This document shows positions 44,861 to 53,232 of a stretch of 64,000 bases of DNA, piece by piece (positions within the stretch are counted from its first letter, which is position 1; each line of letters opens with the position of its first letter). Both the position numbers and the translations under genes were made by a program. The stretch is from CAYSCS01 sp964429695 (GTDB lineage Bacteria > Acidobacteriota > Aminicenantia > Aminicenantales > Aminicenantaceae). The stretch is from assembly GCA_964429695.1 (NCBI GenBank), contig CAYSCS010000003.1:1-64000 (forward strand). The letters are read 5' to 3'. The notes beneath the pieces are model-generated. The model had not been told where the DNA came from. It saw only the letters and a list, made by a program, of their open reading frames with translations, and ran no database searches.

Positions 44861-46321
44861 TTATATACTTTGATTTGATTTTCTCTCCCAGCGCAAGACT
44901 GGATTCCTTGCCGCAAGCGTCTCATCCAGCCTCCTCAAGTAAGGCTCATGAGGTGCCTCTTTCAACAACTCTGGCTTTTCTTCGGCTTCCTTTGCAATCT
45001 GCTTCATGGCTTCTATGAACATATCCAGGTCCCTCTTGCTTTCCGTCTCTGTGGGCTCAATCATCAAAGCACCATGAACTATCAAGGGAAAGGAGACAGT
45101 AGGAGGATGAAGGCCAAAATCTATGAGCCTCTTAGCGATGTCTATGTTTGTAACTCCATATTTTCTCTGATTTTTATCAGAAAACACACACTCATGGAGG
45201 GTGGGTGTGGGATATTTAAGGTCGTATTCATTTTCTAAACTCTTGCGTATGTAGTTTGAATTCAAAACAGATATTTCTGATATTTCCTTAAGACCCCGAG
45301 CTCCAAGGGAAAGGATATACGCAAGAGCCTTGACAATGACCAAAAAATTCCCGTAATAACTCCTCACCCTACCAATAGATTTAGGCCTCTCGAAATTAAA
45401 AAAGAACTCTTCTCCTCTTTTTTCAACTACAGGGACAGGAAGAAAAGGCTCGAGTCTCTTCTTGACTCCAACTGGGCCCGAACCCGGTCCTCCTCCTCCA
45501 TGAGGAGTAGAGAAAGTCTTATGCAGATTTAGATGGATAACATCAACATCCATGTCTCCCGGCCTCGAGAAACCAATCAAGGCGTTCAAATTAGCACCAT
45601 CCATGTACAGGAATCCGCCATTATCATGCACAATTTTTGCTATCTCTTTGATTTCCTCTTCAAAAATCCCCAGGGTATTCGGGTTGGTAATCATCAAGGC
45701 CGCCACATGTTCATTCATGACTTCTGAAAGGTGCCTTATATCCACAGTACCCTTCTCGTTCGACCTTATTTCCTCCACTCTATAACCACAGATATGAGCG
45801 CTTGAAGGATTTGTCCCGTGGGCTGAATCAGGAATAAGGACGATCTCCCGGGGGTCTCCTCTTTCTTCCAAGAAAGCGCGAATCATCATCATTCCTACTA
45901 ATTCCCCCTGTGCACCAGCTGAAGGCTGAAGAGTAAAGGCATCCATCCCGGTTATTTCTGCGAGTAACCTCTCAGTCTCAAAAAGAATTCGCAGATTCCC
46001 CTGCGCTAAATCTTCTGGGGCATAGGGATGAACCTGGGTAAAGCCATCAAGAGAAGCAATTTTCTCATTTATCTTGGGATTATATTTCATGGTGCAGGAA
46101 CCGAGAGGATAGAGGCCCTCATCAACACAATAATTCATCTTGGAGAGCCGGGTGAAATGCCTTATTATTTCTACCTCAGAGACTTCGGGAAAATCCTGAA
46201 TGTCTTCTCTAAGCGGAATTTCCTTGAGAAAATCATCTTTTGAAACGATGTCAAGGGGAGGGAGGATGAATCCTGTTTTCCCTTGACCGCTGAGCTCAAA
46301 AATCAAAGGTTCTCTAATCAT
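44861..46321 (-). CDS. gcvPB: Glycine dehydrogenase (decarboxylating) subunit 2
   Basis: A 486-residue PLP-containing half of the split P protein. PLP lysine lies in HLNLHKTFSTPHGGGGPG, with DSAHGTNPSSAHICGY upstream. It decarboxylates glycine and passes the aminomethyl group to the lipoyl arm of GcvH. It overlaps gcvPA by 8 bases. The two-subunit form is common in anaerobes and Gram-positives. Confidence 0.94.
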   Translation of the reverse strand: MIREPLIFELSGQGKTGFILPPLDIVSKDDFLKEIPLREDIQDFPEVSEVEIIRHFTRLSKMNYCVDEGLYPLGSCTMKYNPKINEKIASLDGFTQVHPYAPEDLAQGNLRILFETERLLAEITGMDAFTLQPSAGAQGELVGMMMIRAFLEERGDPREIVLIPDSAHGTNPSSAHICGYRVEEIRSNEKGTVDIRHLSEVMNEHVAALMITNPNTLGIFEEEIKEIAKIVHDNGGFLYMDGANLNALIGFSRPGDMDVDVIHLNLHKTFSTPHGGGGPGSGPVGVKKRLEPFLPVPVVEKRGEEFFFNFERPKSIGRVRSYYGNFLVIVKALAYILSLGARGLKEISEISVLNSNYIRKSLENEYDLKYPTPTLHECVFSDKNQRKYGVTNIDIAKRLIDFGLHPPTVSFPLIVHGALMIEPTETESKRDLDMFIEAMKQIAKEAEEKPELLKEAPHEPYLRRLDETLAARNPVLRWERKSNQSI

Positions 46322-47687
46322 TTTTCCCCCTTCCTCTCTCTTTCTTCAGAATCTCTCTTAAAGCCTCCTCAAGTCTTTCTATATCCTCTCTTTTATACAC
46401 TTCTGTCACACAAAAAAGGGCACAATTTTTGAGCTCCGGATAAAATTTTTCAAGATCTAAGCCTCCGATTATTCCCTTTTCTCTAAGCTCATGCTGAATA
46501 TCTTCATATTTTTGGGGGAACTCGACGACAAATTCATTAAAAAATTTTCCACCAAATTTCTGTCTTATACCTCCGATAGCTACCATCTTCTCCAGGGCAA
46601 AATGAGCCTTCTGAATATTCTGCCAGGCCATTTCCCTTAAACCCCTTTTCCCCAAGCATTCCAGGAAAATTGTCGCCCGCAGGGCACACCAAGCTTGATT
46701 GGTACATATGTTTGAGGTGGCTCTTTCTCTTCGGATATGCTGCTCCCTTGTTGAGAGGGTTAAAACATACCCTTTCTTTCCATCAGCATCCTTCGTCTCT
46801 CCCGCAATTCTCCCCGGGAATTGGCGAAGAAACTGCTTTGCACAAGCCATGAAACCAAGCGATGGACCTCCAAAACTCAGGGGCATCCCCAGAGCCTGAC
46901 CTTCTCCACAAACAATATCCGCTCCTAATTTTCCTGGTGCTTCTAAAACACCAAGAGAAACGGGGTCTGTCACCACAACCACTGAGAGAGCACCCATTCC
47001 ATGGGCAAGCTCTGAGACTGTGCTCACATCTTCTATTTCCCCAAAAAAATTCGGGGATTGAACCACAAACGCACATGTCTTTTCATCCAGACTTTCTTTG
47101 AGCTCTTCTAAACTGACCGTCCCCTCCCTTCCGTATCCAACTTCTTCTACAATAAGCCCCAGATTTCTCGCATAAGTTCGTACCGTGGCTCTGTACTCAG
47201 GATGAAGCACAGAACTCAGAATGACCTTTGATCTTCCTATTATCCGGTTTGCCATCAACACAGCCTCTGCTACGCTCGAAGCTCCATCATAGAGAGAAGC
47301 GTTTGAGATCTCCATTCCTGTGAGTTGGCAAATCAGCGTTTGAAATTCAAAAATTGTCTGGAGAGTCCCCTGGCTTATCTCTGGTTGATATGGTGTGTAA
47401 GGGCTTAGAAACTCGCCTCTCGTGCTGAGATAGTCAACGCTCGAAGGAATGAAATGACGGTAAGCTCCTGCACCAAGGAAAGAGAGGAATTCCTGATATT
47501 TATTCTCCTCTGCAAGGCTTTGGAAGTGCTGGAGAAGCTCAGGTTCTCGAAGAGGGGGTGGCACGTTGAGCTCTTTCTTTAGCCTCAGTTTTTCTGGAAT
47601 CGACTTAAAAAGCTCCTCAATAGACCCCACACCAATCTTCCCCAGCATTTCTTTCTTATCTTCCTCACTCAACGAAATATAGCTCAT
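46314..47687 (-). CDS. gcvPA: Glycine dehydrogenase (decarboxylating) subunit 1
   Basis: A 457-residue N-terminal half of the P protein: GAGAYRHFIPSSVDYLSTRG, TPYQPEISQGTLQTIFEFQ, MEISNASLYDGASSVAEA and LSFGGPSLGFMACAKQF. It forms the heterotetrameric decarboxylase with gcvPB, directly downstream. Confidence 0.94.
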   Translation of the reverse strand: MSYISLSEEDKKEMLGKIGVGSIEELFKSIPEKLRLKKELNVPPPLREPELLQHFQSLAEENKYQEFLSFLGAGAYRHFIPSSVDYLSTRGEFLSPYTPYQPEISQGTLQTIFEFQTLICQLTGMEISNASLYDGASSVAEAVLMANRIIGRSKVILSSVLHPEYRATVRTYARNLGLIVEEVGYGREGTVSLEELKESLDEKTCAFVVQSPNFFGEIEDVSTVSELAHGMGALSVVVVTDPVSLGVLEAPGKLGADIVCGEGQALGMPLSFGGPSLGFMACAKQFLRQFPGRIAGETKDADGKKGYVLTLSTREQHIRRERATSNICTNQAWCALRATIFLECLGKRGLREMAWQNIQKAHFALEKMVAIGGIRQKFGGKFFNEFVVEFPQKYEDIQHELREKGIIGGLDLEKFYPELKNCALFCVTEVYKREDIERLEEALREILKKERGRGKND

Positions 47688-47717
47688 TTATTCAATCCTT
47701 TTCTAAAGTAAAATTTT

Positions 47718-48104
47718 TTAATCTTGGATTCCCTCCAAATAACTCTCGTACTCCGCCGCTGACATCAATTTCTCCAATTCACTTTTATCTTTTATTTTAA
47801 GACGAATGATCCATCCTTCTCCATGGGGGTCTTGGTTTACTATCTCTGGAGAATCATTCAATTTTTTGTTAACCTCGATGACCTCACCAGAAAGCGGTGA
47901 ATATATATCAGAGACAGCCTTCACCGATTCTATCACACCTATCGTCTGATGAAATTCAAGTTGAGTTCCCACTTCTGGTAATTCGATATAGACTACATCG
48001 CCCAGCTGTTTTTGAGCAAAATCTGTTATCCCCACAACTGCCTCTTCTCCTTTAACCTGAACCCACTCATGGTCTTTAGTATAATAATAATCATTGGGAT
48101 ACAT
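47718..48104 (-). CDS. gcvH: Glycine cleavage system H protein
   Basis: A 128-residue lipoyl carrier: YYYTKDHEWVQVKGEEAVVG, and the lipoylated Lys in ESVKAVSDIYSPLSGEV. It has a strong ribosome site GGGAGG. It lies 30 bases upstream of gcvPA and 122 bases after gcvT. Confidence 0.95.
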   Translation of the reverse strand: MYPNDYYYTKDHEWVQVKGEEAVVGITDFAQKQLGDVVYIELPEVGTQLEFHQTIGVIESVKAVSDIYSPLSGEVIEVNKKLNDSPEIVNQDPHGEGWIIRLKIKDKSELEKLMSAAEYESYLEGIQD

Positions 48105-48143
48105 AGAGGTCCTCCCTTTTATATTTTAATCTAAAAGAATTTC

Positions 48144-48163
48144 TAAACCGAGTTTTAGGTTTA
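48144..48163. repeat. Inverted repeat between gcvT and gcvH
   Basis: TAAACC (48144-48149) and GGTTTA (48158-48163) form a perfect 6-base inverted repeat with an 8-base loop in the 122-base gcvT-gcvH spacer. No T run follows. It may be an operator or an RNA processing hairpin. Confidence 0.3.
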
Positions 48164-48226
48164 TATTCTCCATTTCTCTCTTATAGAATCTCAAAGATGC
48201 ATGGTTTGCAATTTAAGGCCTCCAGG

Positions 48227-49321
48227 CTATTTTCCGTTTTTTCTCTTGTAAAAAGGCGTGGGGACGACTCTAGCCTTGAGGCGTCTTTCTCTTACCCCAA
48301 TCTCGAACTCCGTTCCTGGAGCAGAGTACTCCAGAGGGAGATAAACTAAACCTATACTCTTCTTTAGATAGGGAGAATAGCTCCCTGAAGTTACCTCTGA
48401 AACTTTTTTACCTTCGATAAAAACAGGATAATGGGGTCGAGCAATCCCCCTGCTGATAATTTCAAAACCGACGAGTTTTCTCTTGATTCCTTCTTTCTTT
48501 TGATTCAAGAGGGCTTCTTTTCCTAGGAAATCGGACTTTTCGAACTTCACCATCCATCCCAGGCCTGCCTCAAGGATAGAAGTTGTCTCATCTATATCGT
48601 TTCCATAAAGCATCAGCTTTGCTTCCAAGCGCAGGGTATCCCGGGCTCCCAGCCCTGCAGGGAGAAGCCCAAAGCTTTCTCCCCTCTTCAAGATTGCCTC
48701 CCAGATTAGTTCAGGATGAGGGGAGAGTGTATAGATTTCAAAGCCATCTTCACCAGTGTAACCAGTTCGAGAAATCATCACCTCCTCACCCTCAATCTTT
48801 CCTCTTGCTGACCAGAAAGGCCTCATCTCTTCCAAATTAATTGTGGTGAGTGGCTGAAGAATTTGTTGGGATTTTGGCCCCTGTAGGGCAATCTGGGTAT
48901 AGTCATCGCTTTTGTTTACGACTTCAACCTCAAAATTTTTGGCATGAGAGAGAATCCAGGCAAAGTCTTTCTCCGTATTTGCAGCATTAGTCACCAACAG
49001 ATATTCTTCCCCTCCAAGATTATAAACAAGAATGTCATCCACAAAAGTTCCTTTAGATGTTATCAGGGCTGAATATTGAGCCCTGTTAGGTTCGAGCCTC
49101 GAAACATCATTCGGAGTGAGATACTGAAGGAAGTCAAGCGGCCTCTTCCCCCGGACTATTATCTCTCCCATATGGCTAACATCAAAAAGACCGGCTCTTT
49201 CGCGTACAGCCAGATGTTCCTCAATTATGCCCTTGAATTCGAGAGGCATTTCCCAGCCAAAGAATTCAATCATTCTTGCACCAAGCCTCTTATGAGAAGA
49301 GTAAAGGCGTGTTCTTTTCAT
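48227..49321 (-). CDS. gcvT: Glycine cleavage T protein (aminomethyltransferase)
   Basis: A 364-residue folate-dependent enzyme releasing ammonia and making methylene-tetrahydrofolate. Landmarks: MIEFFGWEMPLEFKGIIEEH, RAGLFDVSHMGEI, ISRTGYTGEDGFEIY, GLGARDTLRLEA and ITSGSYSPYLKKSIGLVYL-like sequence near the end. It heads the minus-strand glycine block. No glycine riboswitch core was seen in the 122 bases before it. Confidence 0.94.
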   Translation of the reverse strand: MKRTRLYSSHKRLGARMIEFFGWEMPLEFKGIIEEHLAVRERAGLFDVSHMGEIIVRGKRPLDFLQYLTPNDVSRLEPNRAQYSALITSKGTFVDDILVYNLGGEEYLLVTNAANTEKDFAWILSHAKNFEVEVVNKSDDYTQIALQGPKSQQILQPLTTINLEEMRPFWSARGKIEGEEVMISRTGYTGEDGFEIYTLSPHPELIWEAILKRGESFGLLPAGLGARDTLRLEAKLMLYGNDIDETTSILEAGLGWMVKFEKSDFLGKEALLNQKKEGIKRKLVGFEIISRGIARPHYPVFIEGKKVSEVTSGSYSPYLKKSIGLVYLPLEYSAPGTEFEIGVRERRLKARVVPTPFYKRKNGK

Positions 49322-49403
49322 CGTTTTCCCTTTTTTGTTCTTATTGAATTTAATTTACTATCATATATTCCTCTTCGATGCAAGGGTGATTAATTATTTC
49401 GGC

Positions 49404-49431
49404 TTGTCCGCCATAAAAAATTTGTTATAAT
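49404..49431 (+). promoter_or_regulatory. Promoter of argS
   Basis: TTGTCC (49404-49409), spacer 16, TATAAT (49426-49431). The predicted transcription start is about 49438, six bases before the ATG at 49444. No Shine-Dalgarno sequence is present. Confidence 0.65.
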
Positions 49432-49443
49432 TAAACAAACAAG

Positions 49444-51381
49444 ATGATTGGATTTAAGAATTCTTTAAGAAAAGAAATATTCAGAAGGCTGGAGCAAAAA
49501 TATCCATTAGCCCTTGAGGACCTTGATTTTAGCTACACGCCCAAGCCTGAACTAGGAGACTTGGCCCTCTCTTTTCCTTTTCAGCTTGCCAAAAAATTAA
49601 AGCTACCAGCCAACAAGATTGCAGCAGAATTGATTCCTTTTTTTTCTAATCTCAAAGGAGTAAAAGAAGCCCAAGTGGCGGGAGGTGGATATATCAATCT
49701 ACATCTTGACAGAGAAAAATTTTTCATCTCTCAACTCTCTTCATACGAAAAATCTTTCTTGGAGCCTGAAGAAGAAAAAATAATCATCGAGCACACAAAC
49801 ATCAATCCCAACAAGGCTGCTCACATCGGTCACTTACGCAATGCTTGCCTCGGGGACACACTCGCAAGATGCCTCCGTTACAAAAAAGAAAAGGTTGAAG
49901 TCCAGAATTACATAGACGACACAGGGGTTCAGGTCGTGGATGTAGTCTTCGGGTTTATGGAAATGGAAAAGAAGTCCCTCGAAGAGATAGAGAAAATACA
50001 AGGCAAATTTGATTATTATTGCTGGGACCTCTATACGCGAGTCTCTTCTTACCTCAAAAATCACCCCGAAGCACAGCAGAAAAAGTCAGAGATTTTAAAA
50101 AGAGTTGAGGAAGGAAAAAATCCAGAAGCCCAGATCGCAGCCCACATCTCCCGCCGAATTCTCAAGGCACATCTAAGAACCATGAAAAGAATAGACGTCA
50201 GTTATGACCTCCTCCCCTGTGAGAGTAGTATTCTCAGGCTAAAGTTCTGGGAGAAAGCATTTGAAAGCCTCAAGGAAAGGAAGGCCATCTATTTAGCTAA
50301 AGAAGGGGCGAATAAGGGATGCTGGGTGATGAAGGTTGAGGGAGATGAAGAAAAAGAAAAGATTATCGTTCGCAGTGACAATACAGTCACCTATGTGGGA
50401 AAAGACATTGCCTACCAGCTCTGGAAATTTGGTTTGTTAGGAATGGACTTCTATTATGAGCCTTTCCTTCAAGACAACGGGAGAACAATCTGGATAACGA
50501 CTTCTTATCCAAGATACGAAACACCTTCTTTCGGAAAAGGAAGCCTTGTCTACAATGTCATAGATTCAAGACAGGCTTATCTCCAGAAGATTGTCGTCCA
50601 AGGTCTCAAAGCTCTAAAATACCTCTCTCAAGCAGAAAAATCAATCCACTTCTCCTACGAAATGGTTGCCCTCTCCCCCAAGAGTTTGAAGGAGCTCAAC
50701 CTCAAGCTCTCTAATGAAGAAAAAGAAAAGGCCTTCCTTGAAGTCTCCGGAAGAAAAGGAGTTGGGATTAAGGCTGACGACCTTCTGGATAGCCTAGAAG
50801 AAAAGGCTTTTCGAGAAGTCGAAAAAAGAAACCCCCATCTTACTTTCGAAGAGAAAAAAAGCACTGCTTGGAAGATCGCCTGTGGTGCCTTACGCTATTT
50901 CATGCTCAAATTTGCTCGGAATTCTCTCCTCGTTTTCGACTTCGAAGAAGCCTTGAATTTTGAGGGTGAAACAGGTCCCTACCTTCAATATACCCTGGTA
51001 AGGTTAAACAGCATCTTCCGCAAGTTGGAAGAGAGAGAGGGGAAGGAAGAAAGACAAGTCTTTGAGATTCTCAACAGCGGTGAATTTTCGCTTGATTCAC
51101 TCGGAGAACAGGAAAAAGCGGATTTCTGGGATCTCTTTCTCTTCGCTTCCCAATTCGAAGAAGAAATACTCCATTCAATTCGCTCCCTTGAATTCTCTCA
51201 CCTTGCCAAATTCACTTTCAACCTTTGCCAAAAATTCAATTCATATTATCATCTATATCCGGTTCTGGCTGAAAAAGATATTATTATTAAAAATACTCGC
51301 ATCTTAACCATTTTTTACATTAAAGAAGTTCTCAAGCGCATGCTTTCCCTAATGGGGATTCCTCAACCAGAGAGGATGTAA
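49444..51381 (+). CDS. argS: Arginyl-tRNA synthetase
   Basis: A 645-residue class I synthetase, somewhat longer than the usual 550-600. The HIGH-type motif is HTNINPNKAAHIGHLRNACL, with YIDDTGVQVVDVVFG. The KMSKS loop is reduced to EVSGRKGVGIKADDLLD, as often in ArgRS. The C-terminal DALR domain (YTLVRLNSIFRKLEER) closes the protein. The N-terminal Arg-specific domain has SYTPKPELGDLALSFPFQ. The extra length lies in the middle (residues about 160-300). Confidence 0.92.
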   Translation: MIGFKNSLRKEIFRRLEQKYPLALEDLDFSYTPKPELGDLALSFPFQLAKKLKLPANKIAAELIPFFSNLKGVKEAQVAGGGYINLHLDREKFFISQLSSYEKSFLEPEEEKIIIEHTNINPNKAAHIGHLRNACLGDTLARCLRYKKEKVEVQNYIDDTGVQVVDVVFGFMEMEKKSLEEIEKIQGKFDYYCWDLYTRVSSYLKNHPEAQQKKSEILKRVEEGKNPEAQIAAHISRRILKAHLRTMKRIDVSYDLLPCESSILRLKFWEKAFESLKERKAIYLAKEGANKGCWVMKVEGDEEKEKIIVRSDNTVTYVGKDIAYQLWKFGLLGMDFYYEPFLQDNGRTIWITTSYPRYETPSFGKGSLVYNVIDSRQAYLQKIVVQGLKALKYLSQAEKSIHFSYEMVALSPKSLKELNLKLSNEEKEKAFLEVSGRKGVGIKADDLLDSLEEKAFREVEKRNPHLTFEEKKSTAWKIACGALRYFMLKFARNSLLVFDFEEALNFEGETGPYLQYTLVRLNSIFRKLEEREGKEERQVFEILNSGEFSLDSLGEQEKADFWDLFLFASQFEEEILHSIRSLEFSHLAKFTFNLCQKFNSYYHLYPVLAEKDIIIKNTRILTIFYIKEVLKRMLSLMGIPQPERM

Positions 51382-51432
51382 GAGGAGAAAGAGAGAAATC
51401 ATGCATGAAGCTAAGAGTTTCAGGAAAAGGGA

Positions 51433-51462
51433 TTAACAAATCAGAACTCAATTCTGTATAAT
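51433..51462 (+). promoter_or_regulatory. Promoter of the ABC exporter operon
   Basis: TTAACA (51433-51438), spacer 18, TATAAT (51457-51462). The first gene starts at 51539 with AAGGAG upstream, leaving a leader of about 70 bases. Confidence 0.6.
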
Positions 51463-51538
51463 TAACCTTAATTAACTTTCTAAAAATTAAGAACAATTGA
51501 AATAAAGAAATGATTTGAACTCGATAAGGAGTTTGAAG

Positions 51539-52465
51539 ATGATTAAGGTAGAGCATCTTACCAAGAAATATGGCGACTTGATTGCCATTCAGGACTTAAG
51601 TTTTGAGGTTGAAAAAGGGAAAATTTGGGGGCTTCTCGGTCCCAACGCAGCAGGAAAGACTACCACAATGAGGATCCTCACTGGCTACCTTCCTGCTACA
51701 GAAGGAAAAGCTTCGGTGGCCGGCTACGATGTCTTTGAAGCGCCCAAAGAAGTGAAAAAGGTCACAGGATACTTACCTGAAAACTTGCCTATTTATCCTG
51801 AAATGACAGTGGAATCTTACTTAAAATTTGTCTCTGAAATAAAGCAGATCCCTCAACCTAAAAGAAAACAGTCTCTAGAGAAAGCCATCGAAATAAGCGG
51901 TCTTCAACCTGTGAGGAAGAGGTTGATAAGGAACATTTCCAGAGGATTCAAGCAGAGGGTAGGCATAGCCCAGGCTTTAATCCATTCTCCCCAGGTTTTG
52001 ATTTTGGATGAACCGACCATCGGGCTTGACCCTGCTCAAATCATCGAAATTCGAAAACTCATCAAATCCTTAAAGGGAGAGCGAACTATAATTCTCTCGA
52101 CACACATTCTTGCTGAAGTAACCCAAACCTGCGATGGGGTGGTGATAATCAACGAAGGTAAATTGATGGCCTCAGGCTCTATTGAAGAGTTGACTGCTTC
52201 CTTCAGGGATAAAGAAGGAGTATTTTTAAAAGTTAAAAAGGGTGGGCTAGAGACCTTCTACCTCCTTAAAGGGATTAAAGGAGTGGAAAATGTGACTCAA
52301 GAAGCGGATGGGTTTAAGATAGAGTGGTCGAAAGGGAACGACATCAGAGATGAGCTCATTAAAATGATCGCTCAAAAAGACTTAGGCCTGCTGGAGATGA
52401 GGCCTCTCGCCATGAACATCGAGGACCTTTACTTAAAAGCTATCTCTGGAGGTATGGAAAGATGA
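51539..52465 (+). CDS. ABC transporter ATP-binding protein (GldA-like)
   Basis: About 308 residues. Walker A is GLLGPNAAGKTTTMRIL, the signature is ISRGFKQRVGIAQAL, and Walker B is VLILDEPTIGLDP; the switch His is in ILSTHILAEV. The C-terminal domain is of the ABC-2 export type. I chose the ATG at 51539, eight bases after AAGGAG; the in-frame TTG at 51515 lacks support. It powers the permease encoded next. The set resembles GldA-GldF-GldG. Confidence 0.92.
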   Translation: MIKVEHLTKKYGDLIAIQDLSFEVEKGKIWGLLGPNAAGKTTTMRILTGYLPATEGKASVAGYDVFEAPKEVKKVTGYLPENLPIYPEMTVESYLKFVSEIKQIPQPKRKQSLEKAIEISGLQPVRKRLIRNISRGFKQRVGIAQALIHSPQVLILDEPTIGLDPAQIIEIRKLIKSLKGERTIILSTHILAEVTQTCDGVVIINEGKLMASGSIEELTASFRDKEGVFLKVKKGGLETFYLLKGIKGVENVTQEADGFKIEWSKGNDIRDELIKMIAQKDLGLLEMRPLAMNIEDLYLKAISGGMER

Positions 52466-53229
52466 GAAACATCTGGGCAATTTTTAAGAAGGAGGTAAAA
52501 ACCTATTTTACCTCTCCTATTGCATATGTGGTCATTACAGTTTTCATGGTGCTGGTGGGATTTTTCTTTTACAGCCTTATCTGGTGGTTCAACTCTCAAT
52601 CCCTCCAAATGGCTCGCAACCCTTATTATCTCCAACAACTCAACATAAATCAGATGGTGTATGCCCCTCTTTTCCACAACATAAGCATAGTGCTTCTGCT
52701 GATGCTTCCCTTGCTCACAATGCGTCTCTTTTCTGAAGAAATAAAGATTAAAACCGATGAGCTCCTTTACACTTCCCCCCTCTCGGTGGGAGAAATCATC
52801 CTTGGTAAGTATTTTGCTTCCCTCTTTGTCCTCTTAGTGATGCTCTTTCTCTCTGGAATTCTTTCAATCTTTACCTTTGTTCATGGTAACCCAGAAATTG
52901 CCCCTATTCTTATCGGATATCTAGGATTATTTTTAATGGGAGCTGCCTTCATAGCCGTGGGGATCTTTTTCTCCTCTCTAACAGAAAATCAGATAGTTTC
53001 CGCCATCCTGACTTTTGGTGCACTCCTCCTTTTCTGGATTCTCAACTGGGCTTCTTATTCAGCGGGTGGTGCCTGGAAGGATATCCTGAATTATCTCTCC
53101 TTCTTTCAGCATTTCGATGATATGACAAAAGGAATCCTCGATACGAGCGACCTCATTTATTATCTAAGCTTTGCTTTCTTCGGGCTTTTCCTGACCCACT
53201 CTGTGATTCAATCCCGAAGGTGGAGGTAA
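52462..53229 (+). CDS. ABC-2 type permease (GldF-like)
   Basis: A 255-residue integral membrane protein with about six helices. Typical is the start IWAIFKKEVKTYFTSPIAYV and the LLMLPLLTMRLFSEE ... DELLYTSPLSVGEIILGKYFA block. It overlaps the ATPase gene by ATGA. Substrate unknown; relatives export polymers or take part in gliding and in envelope processes. Confidence 0.9.
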   Translation: MRNIWAIFKKEVKTYFTSPIAYVVITVFMVLVGFFFYSLIWWFNSQSLQMARNPYYLQQLNINQMVYAPLFHNISIVLLLMLPLLTMRLFSEEIKIKTDELLYTSPLSVGEIILGKYFASLFVLLVMLFLSGILSIFTFVHGNPEIAPILIGYLGLFLMGAAFIAVGIFFSSLTENQIVSAILTFGALLLFWILNWASYSAGGAWKDILNYLSFFQHFDDMTKGILDTSDLIYYLSFAFFGLFLTHSVIQSRRWR

Positions 53230-53232
53230 AGC

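Noticed and set aside
49322..49403. Glycine riboswitch upstream of gcvT
   Set aside because: The short AT-rich spacer lacks the conserved glycine aptamer core; a covariance search would settle it.
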